Source: Cupriavidus sp. P-10 (GTDB lineage: Bacteria > Pseudomonadota > Gammaproteobacteria > Burkholderiales > Burkholderiaceae). Taken from it: a stretch of 64,000 bases of DNA. How positions within the stretch are numbered: position 1 is the stretch's first letter; every line of letters starts with the position of its first letter. The stretch covers positions 682,001 through 746,000 of the forward strand of contig NZ_AP025171.1 of assembly GCF_003402535.2 (NCBI RefSeq), in the 5' to 3' direction. The notes under the pieces were generated by a model. That model saw nothing but the letters and a program-made list of their open reading frames with translations. It made no database searches and was not told where the DNA came from. Shown here one piece after another: positions 46,573-55,866 of the stretch. A program made the position numbers and the translations under genes.

Positions 46573-48576
46573 ATGCCCGAGCGCTCGGAACTCGCCAATT
46601 TGATCTTCGGACGGCTGACGTGGGAGGCCATCCCGCTGCATGAGCCCATCCTGATCGCCACCTTTGCCGCGGTGGTGCTCGGCGGGCTGGTGCTCGTGGG
46701 CGCGGTGACCAAGTACGGCCTGTGGGGCTACCTGTGGCGTGAGTGGTTCACCAGCATCGACCACAAGAAGATCGGGATCATGTACGTGATCCTGGGCATC
46801 ATCATGCTGCTGCGCGGGTTTGCCGACGCGGTCATGATGCGCATCCAGCAGGCCATTGCCTTCGGCGACAACGCGGGTTACCTGCCGCCGCACCACTACG
46901 ACCAGATCTTTACCGCGCACGGCGTGATCATGATCTTCTTCGTGGCCATGCCGCTGGTCACGGGGCTGATGAACTTCGTCATGCCGCTGCAGATCGGCGC
47001 GCGCGACGTGGCCTTCCCGTTCCTCAACAACTTCAGCTTCTGGATGACCACCGGCGGCGCCATCCTGGTGATGATGTCGCTGTTCCTCGGCGAGTTCGCG
47101 CGCACCGGCTGGCTGGCGTATCCGCCGCTGTCCGGCATCATCCACAGTCCGGACGTTGGCGTCGACTACTACATATGGTCATTGCAGATTGCCGGGGTCG
47201 GGACATTGCTATCCGGCATCAACCTGCTGGTGACCATCGTCAAGATGCGCGCGCCGGGCATGACGCTGATGCGCATGCCGATCTTCACCTGGACCGCGCT
47301 GTGCACCAACGTGCTGATCATCGCCGCCTTCCCGGTGCTGACCGCCGCACTGGCGCTGCTGTCGCTCGACCGCTACGTCGGCACCAATTTCTTCACCGCC
47401 GACCAGGGCGGCAGCGCCATGCTGTACGTCAACCTGATCTGGATCTGGGGCCACCCCGAGGTCTACATCCTGGTGCTGCCGGTGTTCGGCATCTTCTCCG
47501 AGGTGGTCGCCACCTTCTGCCGCAAGCGCCTGTTCGGCTATGCGTCGATGGTCTACGCCACGGTGGTGATCACGGTGCTTTCCTACCTGGTCTGGCTGCA
47601 CCACTTCTTCACCATGGGCTCGGGCGCCAGCGTCAATTCCTTCTTCGGGATCACGACGATGATCATCTCGATCCCGACCGGCGCCAAGATCTTCAACTGG
47701 CTGTTCACGATGTACCACGGCAAGATCCGCTTCGAGGCGCCGATGCTGTGGACCATCGGCTTCATGGTCACCTTCGTGATCGGCGGCATGACCGGCGTGC
47801 TGCTGGCGGTGCCGCCAGCGGACTTCTCGCTGCACAACAGCCTGTTCCTGATCGCCCACTTCCACAACGTGATCATCGGCGGCGTGGTGTTCGGGCTGAT
47901 GGCCGGCATCCACTACTGGTTTCCCAAGGCTTTCGGCTACCGCCTGGTCTCGTCGTGGGGCAAGGCGTCGTTCTGGTTCTGGCTGACCGGCTTCTACTTC
48001 GCCTTCATGCCGCTGTACTGGCTCGGGCTGCTTGGCGTCACGCGCCGCATGAACCGTTTCGAGGATCCATCGCTGCAGATCTGGTTCCAGATCGCCGCCT
48101 TCGGCGCCGCGCTGGTCGCCATCGGCATCGCCTGCTTCATCATCCAGCTGGTGGTCAGCTTCCTGCGCCGCGAAGAACTGCGCGACCTGACCGGCGACCC
48201 CTGGAACGGCCGCACGCTGGAATGGTCGACCTCGTCGCCGCCGCCGCAATACAACTTTGCCTTCACGCCGGTGGTGCACGACACCGACGCCTGGTGGCAC
48301 ATGAAGCAGAACGGCTACACCCGCCCGCTGCAGGGCTTCAACCCCATCCACATGCCGAAGAACACCGCGGCCGGCATCGTGCTGGCGGGGCTGTCCACAC
48401 TGTGCGGCTTCGGCCTGATCTGGCACATCTGGTGGCTGGTGGTGGCGTCGTTCGCGGCGACCATCATCGGGGCGATCATCCATACCTTCAACTACAAGCG
48501 CGACTACTACATTCCGGCCGAGCAGGTGGTCGGAACCGAATCGGCGCGCACACAACTGATGGCCGGCCATGGTTGA
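46573..48576 (+). CDS. cyoB: Cytochrome bo3 ubiquinol oxidase subunit I
   Basis: This 667-residue catalytic subunit holds heme b, heme o3 and CuB and pumps protons while reducing oxygen. It shows [19 protein letters not shown] with the histidine-tyrosine cross-link pair, LHHFFTMG with the two further CuB histidines, and HFHNVIIGG with the heme histidines. AGGTGA precedes the ATG. It overlaps cyoC by 8 bases. Confidence 0.97.
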   Translation: MPERSELANLIFGRLTWEAIPLHEPILIATFAAVVLGGLVLVGAVTKYGLWGYLWREWFTSIDHKKIGIMYVILGIIMLLRGFADAVMMRIQQAIAFGDNAGYLPPHHYDQIFTAHGVIMIFFVAMPLVTGLMNFVMPLQIGARDVAFPFLNNFSFWMTTGGAILVMMSLFLGEFARTGWLAYPPLSGIIHSPDVGVDYYIWSLQIAGVGTLLSGINLLVTIVKMRAPGMTLMRMPIFTWTALCTNVLIIAAFPVLTAALALLSLDRYVGTNFFTADQGGSAMLYVNLIWIWGHPEVYILVLPVFGIFSEVVATFCRKRLFGYASMVYATVVITVLSYLVWLHHFFTMGSGASVNSFFGITTMIISIPTGAKIFNWLFTMYHGKIRFEAPMLWTIGFMVTFVIGGMTGVLLAVPPADFSLHNSLFLIAHFHNVIIGGVVFGLMAGIHYWFPKAFGYRLVSSWGKASFWFWLTGFYFAFMPLYWLGLLGVTRRMNRFEDPSLQIWFQIAAFGAALVAIGIACFIIQLVVSFLRREELRDLTGDPWNGRTLEWSTSSPPPQYNFAFTPVVHDTDAWWHMKQNGYTRPLQGFNPIHMPKNTAAGIVLAGLSTLCGFGLIWHIWWLVVASFAATIIGAIIHTFNYKRDYYIPAEQVVGTESARTQLMAGHG

Positions 48577-49225
48577 GACGACCTATCCCCAGTACGTGAG
48601 CGGGACCTCCGCGGCGGATGAAGTGCCGCCGGGGGGCTTCACCTTCCACCTGACCGAAGAGCACCACCCGCAGAACGGCACGCTGCTCGGGTTCTGGCTC
48701 TACCTGATGAGCGACTGCCTGATCTTCGCGTGCCTGTTCGCCGCCTACGGCGTGCTCGGCCGGGAATACGCGGGCGGGCCGACCGGGGCCGAACTGTTTG
48801 AACTACCGCTGGTGGCGCTTAACACCACCTTCCTGCTGCTGTCATCGATCACCTATGGCTTTGCCATGCTGCAGATGCAGCAGAACCGCGTCGCCGGCAC
48901 GCAGATCTGGCTGGCGATCACCGGCGTCTTTGGCGCGGCCTTCCTGGCGGTCGAACTGTATGAATTCGCGCACCTGATCCACCAGGGCGCCGGGCCGCAG
49001 CGCAGCGCCTTCCTGACCTCGTTCTTCGCGCTGGTCGGCACGCACGGGCTGCACGTGACCTTCGGCATCGTCTGGCTGATCGTGCTGATGATCCAGGTGA
49101 CGCGGCACGGGCTGATTACCGCCAACAAGCGCAGGCTGATGTGCCTGTCGATGTTCTGGCACTTCCTGGACGTCGTCTGGATCGGCGTCTTTACCTTCGT
49201 CTACCTGATGGGATCGCTGCCATGA
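48569..49225 (+). CDS. cyoC: Cytochrome bo3 ubiquinol oxidase subunit III
   Basis: This 218-residue membrane protein has five helices with the family motifs [20 protein letters not shown] and [13 protein letters not shown]. It stabilises the oxidase core. It overlaps its neighbours at both ends (8 bases with cyoB, 4 with cyoD). Confidence 0.95.
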   Translation: MVETTYPQYVSGTSAADEVPPGGFTFHLTEEHHPQNGTLLGFWLYLMSDCLIFACLFAAYGVLGREYAGGPTGAELFELPLVALNTTFLLLSSITYGFAMLQMQQNRVAGTQIWLAITGVFGAAFLAVELYEFAHLIHQGAGPQRSAFLTSFFALVGTHGLHVTFGIVWLIVLMIQVTRHGLITANKRRLMCLSMFWHFLDVVWIGVFTFVYLMGSLP

Positions 49226-49653
49226 GCGCGCACGACGAGACGCTGGGTGGCCACGGGCATGGCCACGGCCACGAGCACGAGGAAGACGTCGGCCCGCACG
49301 CCACGCTGGGCGGCTACCTGACCGGCTTCGTGCTGTCGGTCTTCCTGACCGCGGTGCCGTTCTGGCTGGTGATGGGCGAAGTGTTCGAGAAATCCCACAC
49401 CACGGCCATCGTCATCCTGCTGATCGGCGCGGTGCAGATCGTGGTCCACATGATCTACTTCCTGCACATGAACGCCAAATCGGAAGGCGGATGGAACATG
49501 CTGTCGCTGATGTTCACGCTGACGCTGGTGGTGATCACGCTGTCGGGATCGCTGTGGGTGATGTTCCACCTGAACAGCAACATGATGCCCAAGATGCATC
49601 ACGAGCGCACCGTGGAGCCCGGCGCGACCATCGTGCCGCCCAAGGCCCCGTAG
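49222..49653 (+). CDS. cyoD: Cytochrome bo3 ubiquinol oxidase subunit IV
   Basis: This 143-residue protein has three helices with HTTAIVILLIGAVQIVVHMI, and an unusual histidine/glycine-rich N-terminus (GGHGHGHGHEHEED) that could bind metal. The operon ends here: no cyoE (heme O synthase) follows, so heme O would come from another locus. Confidence 0.93.
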   Translation: MSAHDETLGGHGHGHGHEHEEDVGPHATLGGYLTGFVLSVFLTAVPFWLVMGEVFEKSHTTAIVILLIGAVQIVVHMIYFLHMNAKSEGGWNMLSLMFTLTLVVITLSGSLWVMFHLNSNMMPKMHHERTVEPGATIVPPKAP

Positions 49654-49675
49654 CCCCGCATACCCGCCAGTCCTG

Positions 49676-50371
49676 CTAGTGGGCCGCTGCCTTCTGTGCG
49701 CGGCCTTGCGTACGCGGCTTCGCCGCGTGGGCTCCCGCGGCCCCGACCAGCAGCCAGCAGCACAACTGCACCGAACGCTCCATCAGCCGGCGCCGCCCGG
49801 CGCTGTCGGCTTCGATGTAGTCGACGCACTGGTGGAACAGGTAAGGCACGACATAGGCGCAGAATTCATCGATGAGCGGGCGCGGGAGTTGCGGACACAG
49901 TTCGAGCCGCTCGATGTCGTCGGCCATCTCGGCGGCAATGTCGTCAAGCACCACGCGGATCGCCGCACGTAGCGCCGGCTGCGGGCCGGTGATGCCGCAT
50001 ACCCCCACCACGAAGGCATCGGGGTGATGCCGGGCATACAGGAACAGCGCCTCGCACGCGCGGCTGGCCACTTCGTTGGGATTGTCGCGCGCGGCGGCCC
50101 AGCGCACCGAGCGCAGCATCGGGCGCAACTCGGCGCTGGCCTCGGCCACCGCGGTCAGCGCCAGGTCTTCCATGTCCCGGAAATGCCGGTAGAAAGTATT
50201 GGGATTGAGGTCGGCCTCGCGAGCGATCTCGCGCAGCTTGAGTGCGGCGAAGCTGCGCTGGGCGGCGGCCAGCTTCAGCGCGGCGTCGATCAGGCGGCGT
50301 TTGCCGTCGGCAATGGCTTCCATGCGATTAGTAGTGATGCTCGGTTTTTGGTCGACCTGCTGCGTTGACAC
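49676..50371 (-). CDS. TetR-family regulator of the CYP102 gene
   Basis: This 231-residue repressor has the N-terminal helix-turn-helix FAALKLREIAREADLNPNTFYRHFRDMED and an all-helical ligand domain. It is divergent from the P450 gene and the intervening region carries a perfect palindrome, an arrangement like BM3R1 and CYP102A1 in Bacillus, where fatty acids or barbiturates relieve repression. The ligand here is likely a fatty acid or xenobiotic, by analogy only. Confidence 0.88.
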   Translation of the reverse strand: MSTQQVDQKPSITTNRMEAIADGKRRLIDAALKLAAAQRSFAALKLREIAREADLNPNTFYRHFRDMEDLALTAVAEASAELRPMLRSVRWAAARDNPNEVASRACEALFLYARHHPDAFVVGVCGITGPQPALRAAIRVVLDDIAAEMADDIERLELCPQLPRPLIDEFCAYVVPYLFHQCVDYIEADSAGRRRLMERSVQLCCWLLVGAAGAHAAKPRTQGRAQKAAAH

Positions 50372-50373
50372 CG

Positions 50374-50417
50374 TGTCTACGGTTGTCTACTCTTCGCCGA
50401 GGTAGACAGTTGTCTAC
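50374..50417. promoter_or_regulatory. TetR operator cluster of TGTCTAC half-sites
   Basis: GTAGACAGTTGTCTAC (50402-50417) is a palindrome with 7-base arms and a 2-base centre. Two further TGTCTAC copies at 50374-50380 and 50384-50390 lie upstream. The set sits between the divergent TetR gene and P450 and probably is its operator, with co-operative sites. Confidence 0.65.
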
Positions 50418-50477
50418 GTTAGACGAAACGGCGGCAGATGGCAATCGCCCCGCCGGCCCCCGGACCTTGGTGCAGAT

Positions 50478-50513
50478 CGCGCAAACCGCGCAAACCGAGC
50501 AAACTGCACAAAT
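50478..50513 (+). repeat. Four 9-base tandem repeats ahead of the P450 start
   Basis: Units CGCGCAAAC, CGCGCAAAC, CGAGCAAAC and TGCACAAAT end 12 bases before the ATG. No Shine-Dalgarno sequence is visible in front of that ATG. The repeat lies in the transcript leader. Confidence 0.7.
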
Positions 50514-50525
50514 CGCCCCCCAGTC

Positions 50526-53500
50526 ATGCCGCACCCAACCGTGTCCCCGGGCGCCGACGCCCTTGCCGAGCCAACCCATCCCGCCGCCCGCACGGCGCCC
50601 GAGCCGATTCCGCGCGATCCCGGCTGGCCGCTGGTCGGCAACCTGCTGCAGATCACGCCGGGTGAGGTGGGCCAGCACCTGCTGGCGCGCAGCCGCCACC
50701 ATGACGGCATCTTCGAGCTCGACTTCGCCGGGCGGCGCGTGCCGTTCGTCACCTCGGTCGCGCTGGCTGCCGAGGTGTGCGATGCCGCGCGCTTCCGCAA
50801 GTACATCGGCCCGCCGCTGTCCTACCTGCGCGGCATGGCCGGCGACGGCCTGTTCACCGCCCACACCGACGAGGCCAACTGGGGCAAGGCGCACCGCATC
50901 CTGATGCCGGCCTTCAGCCAGCGGGCGATGAAGGGCTATTTCGACGTGATGCTGCGCGTGGCCAACCGGCTGGTCGACAAATGGGACCGGCAGGGCCCCG
51001 ACGCAGATATCGCCGTCGCCGACGACATGACGCGGCTGACGCTCGATACCATCGCGCTGTCCGGCTTCGGCTATGACTTCGACTCGTTCGCCAGTGCGCA
51101 GCTGCACCCGTTTATCGAGGCCATGGTCGGCGCGCTGGAAGAAGCGATGTCCAGGCTCACGCGCTTTGCACTGCAAGACCGCTTCATGCACGCGGCGCAC
51201 CGCAAGTTCGATGAAGACACGCGCTTCATGCGCGAACTGGTCGACGACGTAGTTCGCCGGCGCCGCGCCGCTGACGAAGGCGAGCGGCAGGGCACCGCCA
51301 TGGACCTGCTCGGGCTGATGCTCGAAGCGCGCGACCCCGACACCGACCTGCGCCTGGACGACGAGAACATCCGCAACCAGGTCATCACCTTCCTGATCGC
51401 CGGCCACGAAACCACCAGCGGGCTACTGACCTTCGCCCTGTACGAACTGCTGCGCAATCCCGGCGTGATGGCGCAGGCTTACGCCGAGGTGGACGCGGTA
51501 CTGCCCGGCGACACCGCGCCGGTGTACGCCGACCTGGCACGGCTGCCGGTGCTCGACCGCGTGCTCAAGGAAACGCTGCGGCTGTGGCCCACCGCGCCTG
51601 CTTTCGCCGTCGCGCCGTACCAGGACGCGCTGCTCGGTGGCCGCTACCTGATCCGCAAGGACCGCCGCGTGTCCGTCGTGCTGACCGCGCTGCACCGCGA
51701 CCCCAAGGTCTGGACCGATCCCGAACGCTTCGACATTGACCGCTTCCTGCCCGAGAACGAGGCCAGGCTGCCGCGCCACGCCTACATGCCGTTCGGCAAT
51801 GGCGAGCGCGCCTGCATCGGCCGCCAGTTCGCGCTGACCGAGGCCAAGCTGGCGCTGGCGCTGATGCTGCGCAATTTCCAGTTCACCGACGCGCACGACT
51901 ACCAGTTCCGCATCAAGGAAACGCTGACGATCAAGCCCGATGGCTTTACCATGCGCGCGCGCAGGCGCCGACCGCATGAACGCATCGCCGCGGTGCCGGT
52001 CGGCGCGGCAGGGCAGGCGCCGGCGGCCAGCGCCGAAGTGCAAGGCGCGGGGCGCCCGCTTGCCGTCCTGTGCGGGTCCAGCCTCGGCACCGCGCGCGAA
52101 CTGGCCGAGCAGGTGCACGCCGGCGCGCTGGCCGCGGGATTCGATGCAACCCTGCGCGACCTCGACGAGATCGCCGATGCCTTGCCCGCCAGCGGCATGG
52201 CTGTCATCGTGGCCGCGACGTATAACGGCCGCGCCCCGGATTCCGCCCGTCGCTTCGAAGAACTGCTCGACAGCAACGCCGCCGGCGGCTACCGCGCGCC
52301 GGAGCTGCGCGTTGCGGTGCTGGGCTGCGGCAATTCGCAATGGCCGACCTACCAGGCCTTCCCGCGCCGGGTATTCGAGTTCTTCACCAGTGCCGGTGCC
52401 ACGCCACTGCTGCCGCGTGGCGAGGCCGACGGCAACGGCGACTTCGACCACGCCGCGGAACGCTGGCTGGCCCTGTTGTGGCAGTCGCTGCAGGGCGGCG
52501 ACGGCGCCAGCGGTTCGCCACAAGTGCCGGCTGTGCAGGTACAGCTGCGGGGCGTGGCCGAGATCCGCGCGACGACGCTGCCGCCCAATACACAGGGCTT
52601 CACGGTGCTGTCGAACACGGAACTGGTGAACGATCCCGACGGCCTGTGGGACTTCACGCGCGAGGCGCCGCGGACTTCCACGCGCGATATCCGGCTGCGC
52701 TTGCCGGAAGGCGCGCGCTATAGCACTGGCGACCACCTTGCCGTCTATCCGCAGAACCGGCCAGAGATCGTCACCGCGCTTTGCGAGCGGATCGCTGCCG
52801 ACCCGGAGGCCATCGTCACCTTGTCTGCCGCGCCCGGTGCGGCACGCGGCCTGCCGGTTGGCGAGGCGCTTTCCGTGCGGCAACTGCTGACGCATTTCGT
52901 GGAGCTGCAGGATGTCGTTTCGCGCCACACGCTGCGCAGCCTCGCGCAGGCAACCCGTTGCCCATTCACTCAGCAGTCGCTACAGCAGCTTGCCTCGGAC
53001 GATGAAACGGCTGGCTATGCAGCACAAGTCGCGCAGCGCCGGCTAGGTCTGGCCGATGTACTTGACCGGTTTCCCGCGATCGAACTGGACCTGGCCGGCC
53101 TGCTTGCCTGCACGGTGCCGATGCGGCCACGGTTCTATTCCATCGCGTCGTCGCCGCTGGTCTCGCCCGACGTGGCGACCGTCACCGTCGGCACGGTTTG
53201 CGCGCCGGCGCTGTCGGGCCGCGGCACGTTCCGTGGCGTGGCTTCCACCTGGCTGCAGGGCCTCGCACCCGGCGTGGTAGTAGCGGGCGTCATTCGCACA
53301 CCCAATCCGCCGTTCGCGCCCGAGGCGGCGGGTGTCCCGATGATCCTCGTCGGGCCCGGCACCGGCATCGCACCGTTCCGCGGCTTCCTGGAAGAACGCG
53401 CGGCGCAGCAGGCCGCCGGAGAGGCGGTGGCGCCGGTGCAGTTGTACTACGGCTGCCGGCACCCGGCGCACGACTGGCTGTATCGAGAAGACGTCGCCCG

Positions 53501-53789
53501 CTGGCAAAAGCAAGGCGTGGCCGACGTCCACACCGCATACTCGGTCGTCGATGGCGCGCCGCGCTTTGTGCAGGATCTGCTCTGGCAGCGCCGGACAGAT
53601 ATCTGGACGCGGCTGAACGCAGGCGCTGTGATCTATGTATGCGGGGATGGCCGGCAGATGGCGCCTGCGGTCAGGCAGGCGCTGATCCGGATCGCCGCGG
53701 AGCAGGGCGGGATGACCGAGGCGGCGGCTTCGGACTGGCTGGCGGCGCTGGTAGCGGCAGGGCGCTATCGGCAAGACGTCTTTAACTGA
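50526..53789 (+). CDS. Self-sufficient cytochrome P450/NADPH-P450 reductase (CYP102 family)
   Basis: This 1087-residue soluble fusion carries out NADPH-driven hydroxylation, typically of fatty acids. The P450 part (about 20-480) has the I-helix AGHETTSG and the heme loop FGNGERACIGRQ with ligand C430. A flavodoxin domain follows (LCGSSLGTARELAEQ, about 515-660), then an FAD/NADPH domain with RFYSIASSPL, GPGTGIAPFRGFLEER and YGCRHPAHDWLYRED. The domain order is that of P450 BM3 and of the CYP102 of Cupriavidus metallidurans. No frameshift was seen. Confidence 0.95.
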   Translation: MPHPTVSPGADALAEPTHPAARTAPEPIPRDPGWPLVGNLLQITPGEVGQHLLARSRHHDGIFELDFAGRRVPFVTSVALAAEVCDAARFRKYIGPPLSYLRGMAGDGLFTAHTDEANWGKAHRILMPAFSQRAMKGYFDVMLRVANRLVDKWDRQGPDADIAVADDMTRLTLDTIALSGFGYDFDSFASAQLHPFIEAMVGALEEAMSRLTRFALQDRFMHAAHRKFDEDTRFMRELVDDVVRRRRAADEGERQGTAMDLLGLMLEARDPDTDLRLDDENIRNQVITFLIAGHETTSGLLTFALYELLRNPGVMAQAYAEVDAVLPGDTAPVYADLARLPVLDRVLKETLRLWPTAPAFAVAPYQDALLGGRYLIRKDRRVSVVLTALHRDPKVWTDPERFDIDRFLPENEARLPRHAYMPFGNGERACIGRQFALTEAKLALALMLRNFQFTDAHDYQFRIKETLTIKPDGFTMRARRRRPHERIAAVPVGAAGQAPAASAEVQGAGRPLAVLCGSSLGTARELAEQVHAGALAAGFDATLRDLDEIADALPASGMAVIVAATYNGRAPDSARRFEELLDSNAAGGYRAPELRVAVLGCGNSQWPTYQAFPRRVFEFFTSAGATPLLPRGEADGNGDFDHAAERWLALLWQSLQGGDGASGSPQVPAVQVQLRGVAEIRATTLPPNTQGFTVLSNTELVNDPDGLWDFTREAPRTSTRDIRLRLPEGARYSTGDHLAVYPQNRPEIVTALCERIAADPEAIVTLSAAPGAARGLPVGEALSVRQLLTHFVELQDVVSRHTLRSLAQATRCPFTQQSLQQLASDDETAGYAAQVAQRRLGLADVLDRFPAIELDLAGLLACTVPMRPRFYSIASSPLVSPDVATVTVGTVCAPALSGRGTFRGVASTWLQGLAPGVVVAGVIRTPNPPFAPEAAGVPMILVGPGTGIAPFRGFLEERAAQQAAGEAVAPVQLYYGCRHPAHDWLYREDVARWQKQGVADVHTAYSVVDGAPRFVQDLLWQRRTDIWTRLNAGAVIYVCGDGRQMAPAVRQALIRIAAEQGGMTEAAASDWLAALVAAGRYRQDVFN

Positions 53790-53821
53790 CCAGCGTACGT
53801 GCCCGTCCGCCGCCAGGGCCG

Positions 53822-54010
53822 TCAGATCGGGGGGAAGTGCAACTGGCCATCCGAGCCCAGCACACGACCATCCGGCGTCGCCGGCAAATGGGTGAGCTCA
53901 AACGCCAGGATCTGCTGCGGCGTGCGATAGATGCCGCCGTGGATTGCAGACATGGTGCTCGCGTCGAGGGCGCGGTGACCGGCAAGGTCTCGGATGATCA
54001 GGGTGCTCAT
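53822..54010 (-). CDS. Orphan double-glycine leader peptide
   Basis: The ATG at 54010 (GGGAGAA ribosome site) encodes 62 residues. Residues 1-26 read like a classical GG leader (IIRDL near the start, LDASTMSAIHGG at the end, cleavage after G26), leaving a 36-residue product with no cysteine and few serines or threonines. Such leaders are cut by C39-peptidase ABC exporters for bacteriocins and unmodified signalling or microcin-like peptides. No exporter or immunity gene lies in the window. It ends 33 bases from the convergent P450. Confidence 0.6.
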   Translation of the reverse strand: MSTLIIRDLAGHRALDASTMSAIHGGIYRTPQQILAFELTHLPATPDGRVLGSDGQLHFPPI

Positions 54011-54306
54011 GGCAGTTCTCCCAGGGATTGGTGAGCGGGACGCTCTGACCGGGAGATTGCAACCATCGTGCCTGTCGGGCACGGGCGCAGCTTTCGGCAT
54101 GGAAACGGCGGGGGCGTGATGCCGACGGCGCGGCGCATCATGCGCGCTGTTGGGTGGCGACGCACACTGGTGCGATCAGGGATGGCGCCGCACCAACAAC
54201 GGCATGGAAAGCGGGCAGCTTGCGCAAGCCCGTGAGGCACTTTGCAATCGGAAGTTGACAGACTAATGTTGGACTATGCTCCGGGGGCCAGACGACGGAG
54301 GCAGTT
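54011..54306. other. 296-base intergenic region before glutamine synthetase
   Basis: It holds TGGTGCG (54168-54174) and CGCACCA (54189-54195), perfect 7-base arms around 14 bases, a candidate operator. A sigma-54 -24/-12 promoter and a TGCAC-N7-GTGCA NtrC site were sought and not found, so this gene need not follow classic nitrogen control. Confidence 0.4.
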
Positions 54307-55782
54307 ATGACCACGGTCTCGATAGAACCCGGCAGCTATCACGTTGCACTGCCGCAAAACCCCGGTGAAGTCATCGATCTGATCAACAAGCACGCTATCG
54401 AGGTCGTTGACCTCAGGTTCACCGACTTGCCCGGCGTGTGGCAGCACTTCTCGATCACGCTGCCAGAAGTCAACGACGATTTGTTCTCGGCCGGCATCGG
54501 GTTCGACGGGTCTTCCATTCGTGGGTTCCAGGAAATACACGAGTCCGACATGCTGGTCAGGCCTGACCCGGCCACGGCATTCATCGATCCGTTTTGCACG
54601 GCACCAACGCTGGTGCTGATCTGCGACGTGCTGGACCCTGTCCTGCACCAGCCGTATTCGCGCGACCCGCGCTACATCGCGCGTAAGGCGGAGCTGTACC
54701 TCCAGCAAACCGGTCTTGCTACGGTTTGCTACGTTGGCCCCGAACTGGAGTTCTTCGTTTTCGACTCCATTCGCTTCGGGCAGGACCAGCACTCCGGCTA
54801 CTACTATGTCGAATCCGCCGAAGGCGAATGGGCCTCGGGCCGTGACGAAGGCGCCTATGGCGGAGGCAATCTTGGCTACAAGCAGTCCTACAAGGGAGGA
54901 TATTTTCCCGTGCCGCCAAGCGATACGCTGCAGGACATCCGCTCCGAGATCGTCCTCGCGCTGATGCAGGCAGGCGTCCGGGTCGAGGTGCATCACCATG
55001 AGGTAGCCACGGCGGGCCAGAATGAAATCGACATGCGCTTTGCACCTCTGACCCGGATGGCAGACAACGTGATGATGTACAAGTATATCTGCAAGAATGT
55101 TGCACGCCGCCACGGCAAGGTCGCCACATTCATGCCCAAGCCCCTGTTTGCCGACAACGCGAGCGGCATGCATTGCCACCAGAGCCTGTGGCGCGGCGAC
55201 GAGAACCTCTTCTATGACAAGGACGGTTGGGCGCAGACATCCCAGATGTGCCGGTGGTACATAGGCGGCTTGCTCAGGCACGCCCCCGCCCTGATGGCTT
55301 TCTGCGCGCCGAGCACAAACTCATACAAGCGACTGGTGCCTGGATACGAGGCGCCTGTCAATCTGGCCATGTCGCAGCGCAACCGATCTGCCGCAGCCAG
55401 GATTCCCATGGTTTCGGATTCCCCAAGCGCCAGACGCGTTGAATTCCGCTGTCCTGACCCGTCGGCCAATGCCTATCTCGCCTTCTCGGCAATGCTGCTC
55501 GCCGGCCTTGACGGCATTGAAAACCAGACGGACCCCGGCGACCCGCTCGACAAGAACATTTATGATCTGCCACCCGAGGAAGCCGCCAGCATCCGGCAGG
55601 TTCCAGGTTCCCTCGAAGAGTCGCTTTCCGCACTGGAAGCCGATTCAGCCTTCCTGCGGAAGGGGGATGTCTTCACTGAAGACCTGATCAGTACGTGGAT
55701 TGATTACAAGCGCACGCGCGAGATTGATACATTGAAGTTGCGGCCGCACCCGTGGGAGTTCCATCTCTACTTCGACATTTGA
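54307..55782 (+). CDS. glnA: Type I glutamine synthetase (second copy)
   Basis: This 491-residue enzyme makes glutamine from glutamate, ammonia and ATP. It shows the beta-Grasp start GFDGSSIRGFQEIHESDML, the ATP/metal motifs GPELEFFVF and HCHQSLW, and the NIYDLPPEE loop whose tyrosine is adenylylated by GlnE in GSI-beta enzymes. The neighbouring racemase and aspA remnant and its lack of an obvious NtrC site suggest an accessory copy rather than the main one. Confidence 0.9.
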   Translation: MTTVSIEPGSYHVALPQNPGEVIDLINKHAIEVVDLRFTDLPGVWQHFSITLPEVNDDLFSAGIGFDGSSIRGFQEIHESDMLVRPDPATAFIDPFCTAPTLVLICDVLDPVLHQPYSRDPRYIARKAELYLQQTGLATVCYVGPELEFFVFDSIRFGQDQHSGYYYVESAEGEWASGRDEGAYGGGNLGYKQSYKGGYFPVPPSDTLQDIRSEIVLALMQAGVRVEVHHHEVATAGQNEIDMRFAPLTRMADNVMMYKYICKNVARRHGKVATFMPKPLFADNASGMHCHQSLWRGDENLFYDKDGWAQTSQMCRWYIGGLLRHAPALMAFCAPSTNSYKRLVPGYEAPVNLAMSQRNRSAAARIPMVSDSPSARRVEFRCPDPSANAYLAFSAMLLAGLDGIENQTDPGDPLDKNIYDLPPEEAASIRQVPGSLEESLSALEADSAFLRKGDVFTEDLISTWIDYKRTREIDTLKLRPHPWEFHLYFDI

Positions 55783-55787
55783 TCAGT

Positions 55788-55821
55788 GGCGCGCTGATGG
55801 TGCTGGAACGGCGAGCGCGCC
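55788..55821. terminator. Hairpin between glutamine synthetase and racemase genes
   Basis: GGCGCGCT (55788-55795) and AGCGCGCC (55814-55821) are perfect 8-base arms around an 18-base loop, 5 bases after the glnA stop. It is a plausible bidirectional terminator, though the loop is long and no T-run follows. Confidence 0.45.
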
Positions 55822-55841
55822 GACGGCCTTTCTCCGGTCTT

Positions 55842-55865
55842 CAAAAGGTCAAAAGGTCAAAAGGT
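55842..55865. repeat. Triple CAAAAGGT tandem repeat
   Basis: Three perfect 8-base copies of CAAAAGGT end 1 base before the racemase stop codon, in the convergent gap. It is a slippage-prone tract without a known role. Confidence 0.8.
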
Positions 55866-55866
55866 C

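Noticed and set aside
46743..48599. 618-codon frame overlapping cyoB in another frame
   Set aside because: cyoB has all heme and copper ligands; the alternative is a frame shadow.
54011..54306. Sigma-54 promoter or NtrC site upstream of glutamine synthetase
   Set aside because: No GG-N10-GC pair with TGGC/TTGC context and no TGCAC-N7-GTGCA site was found.
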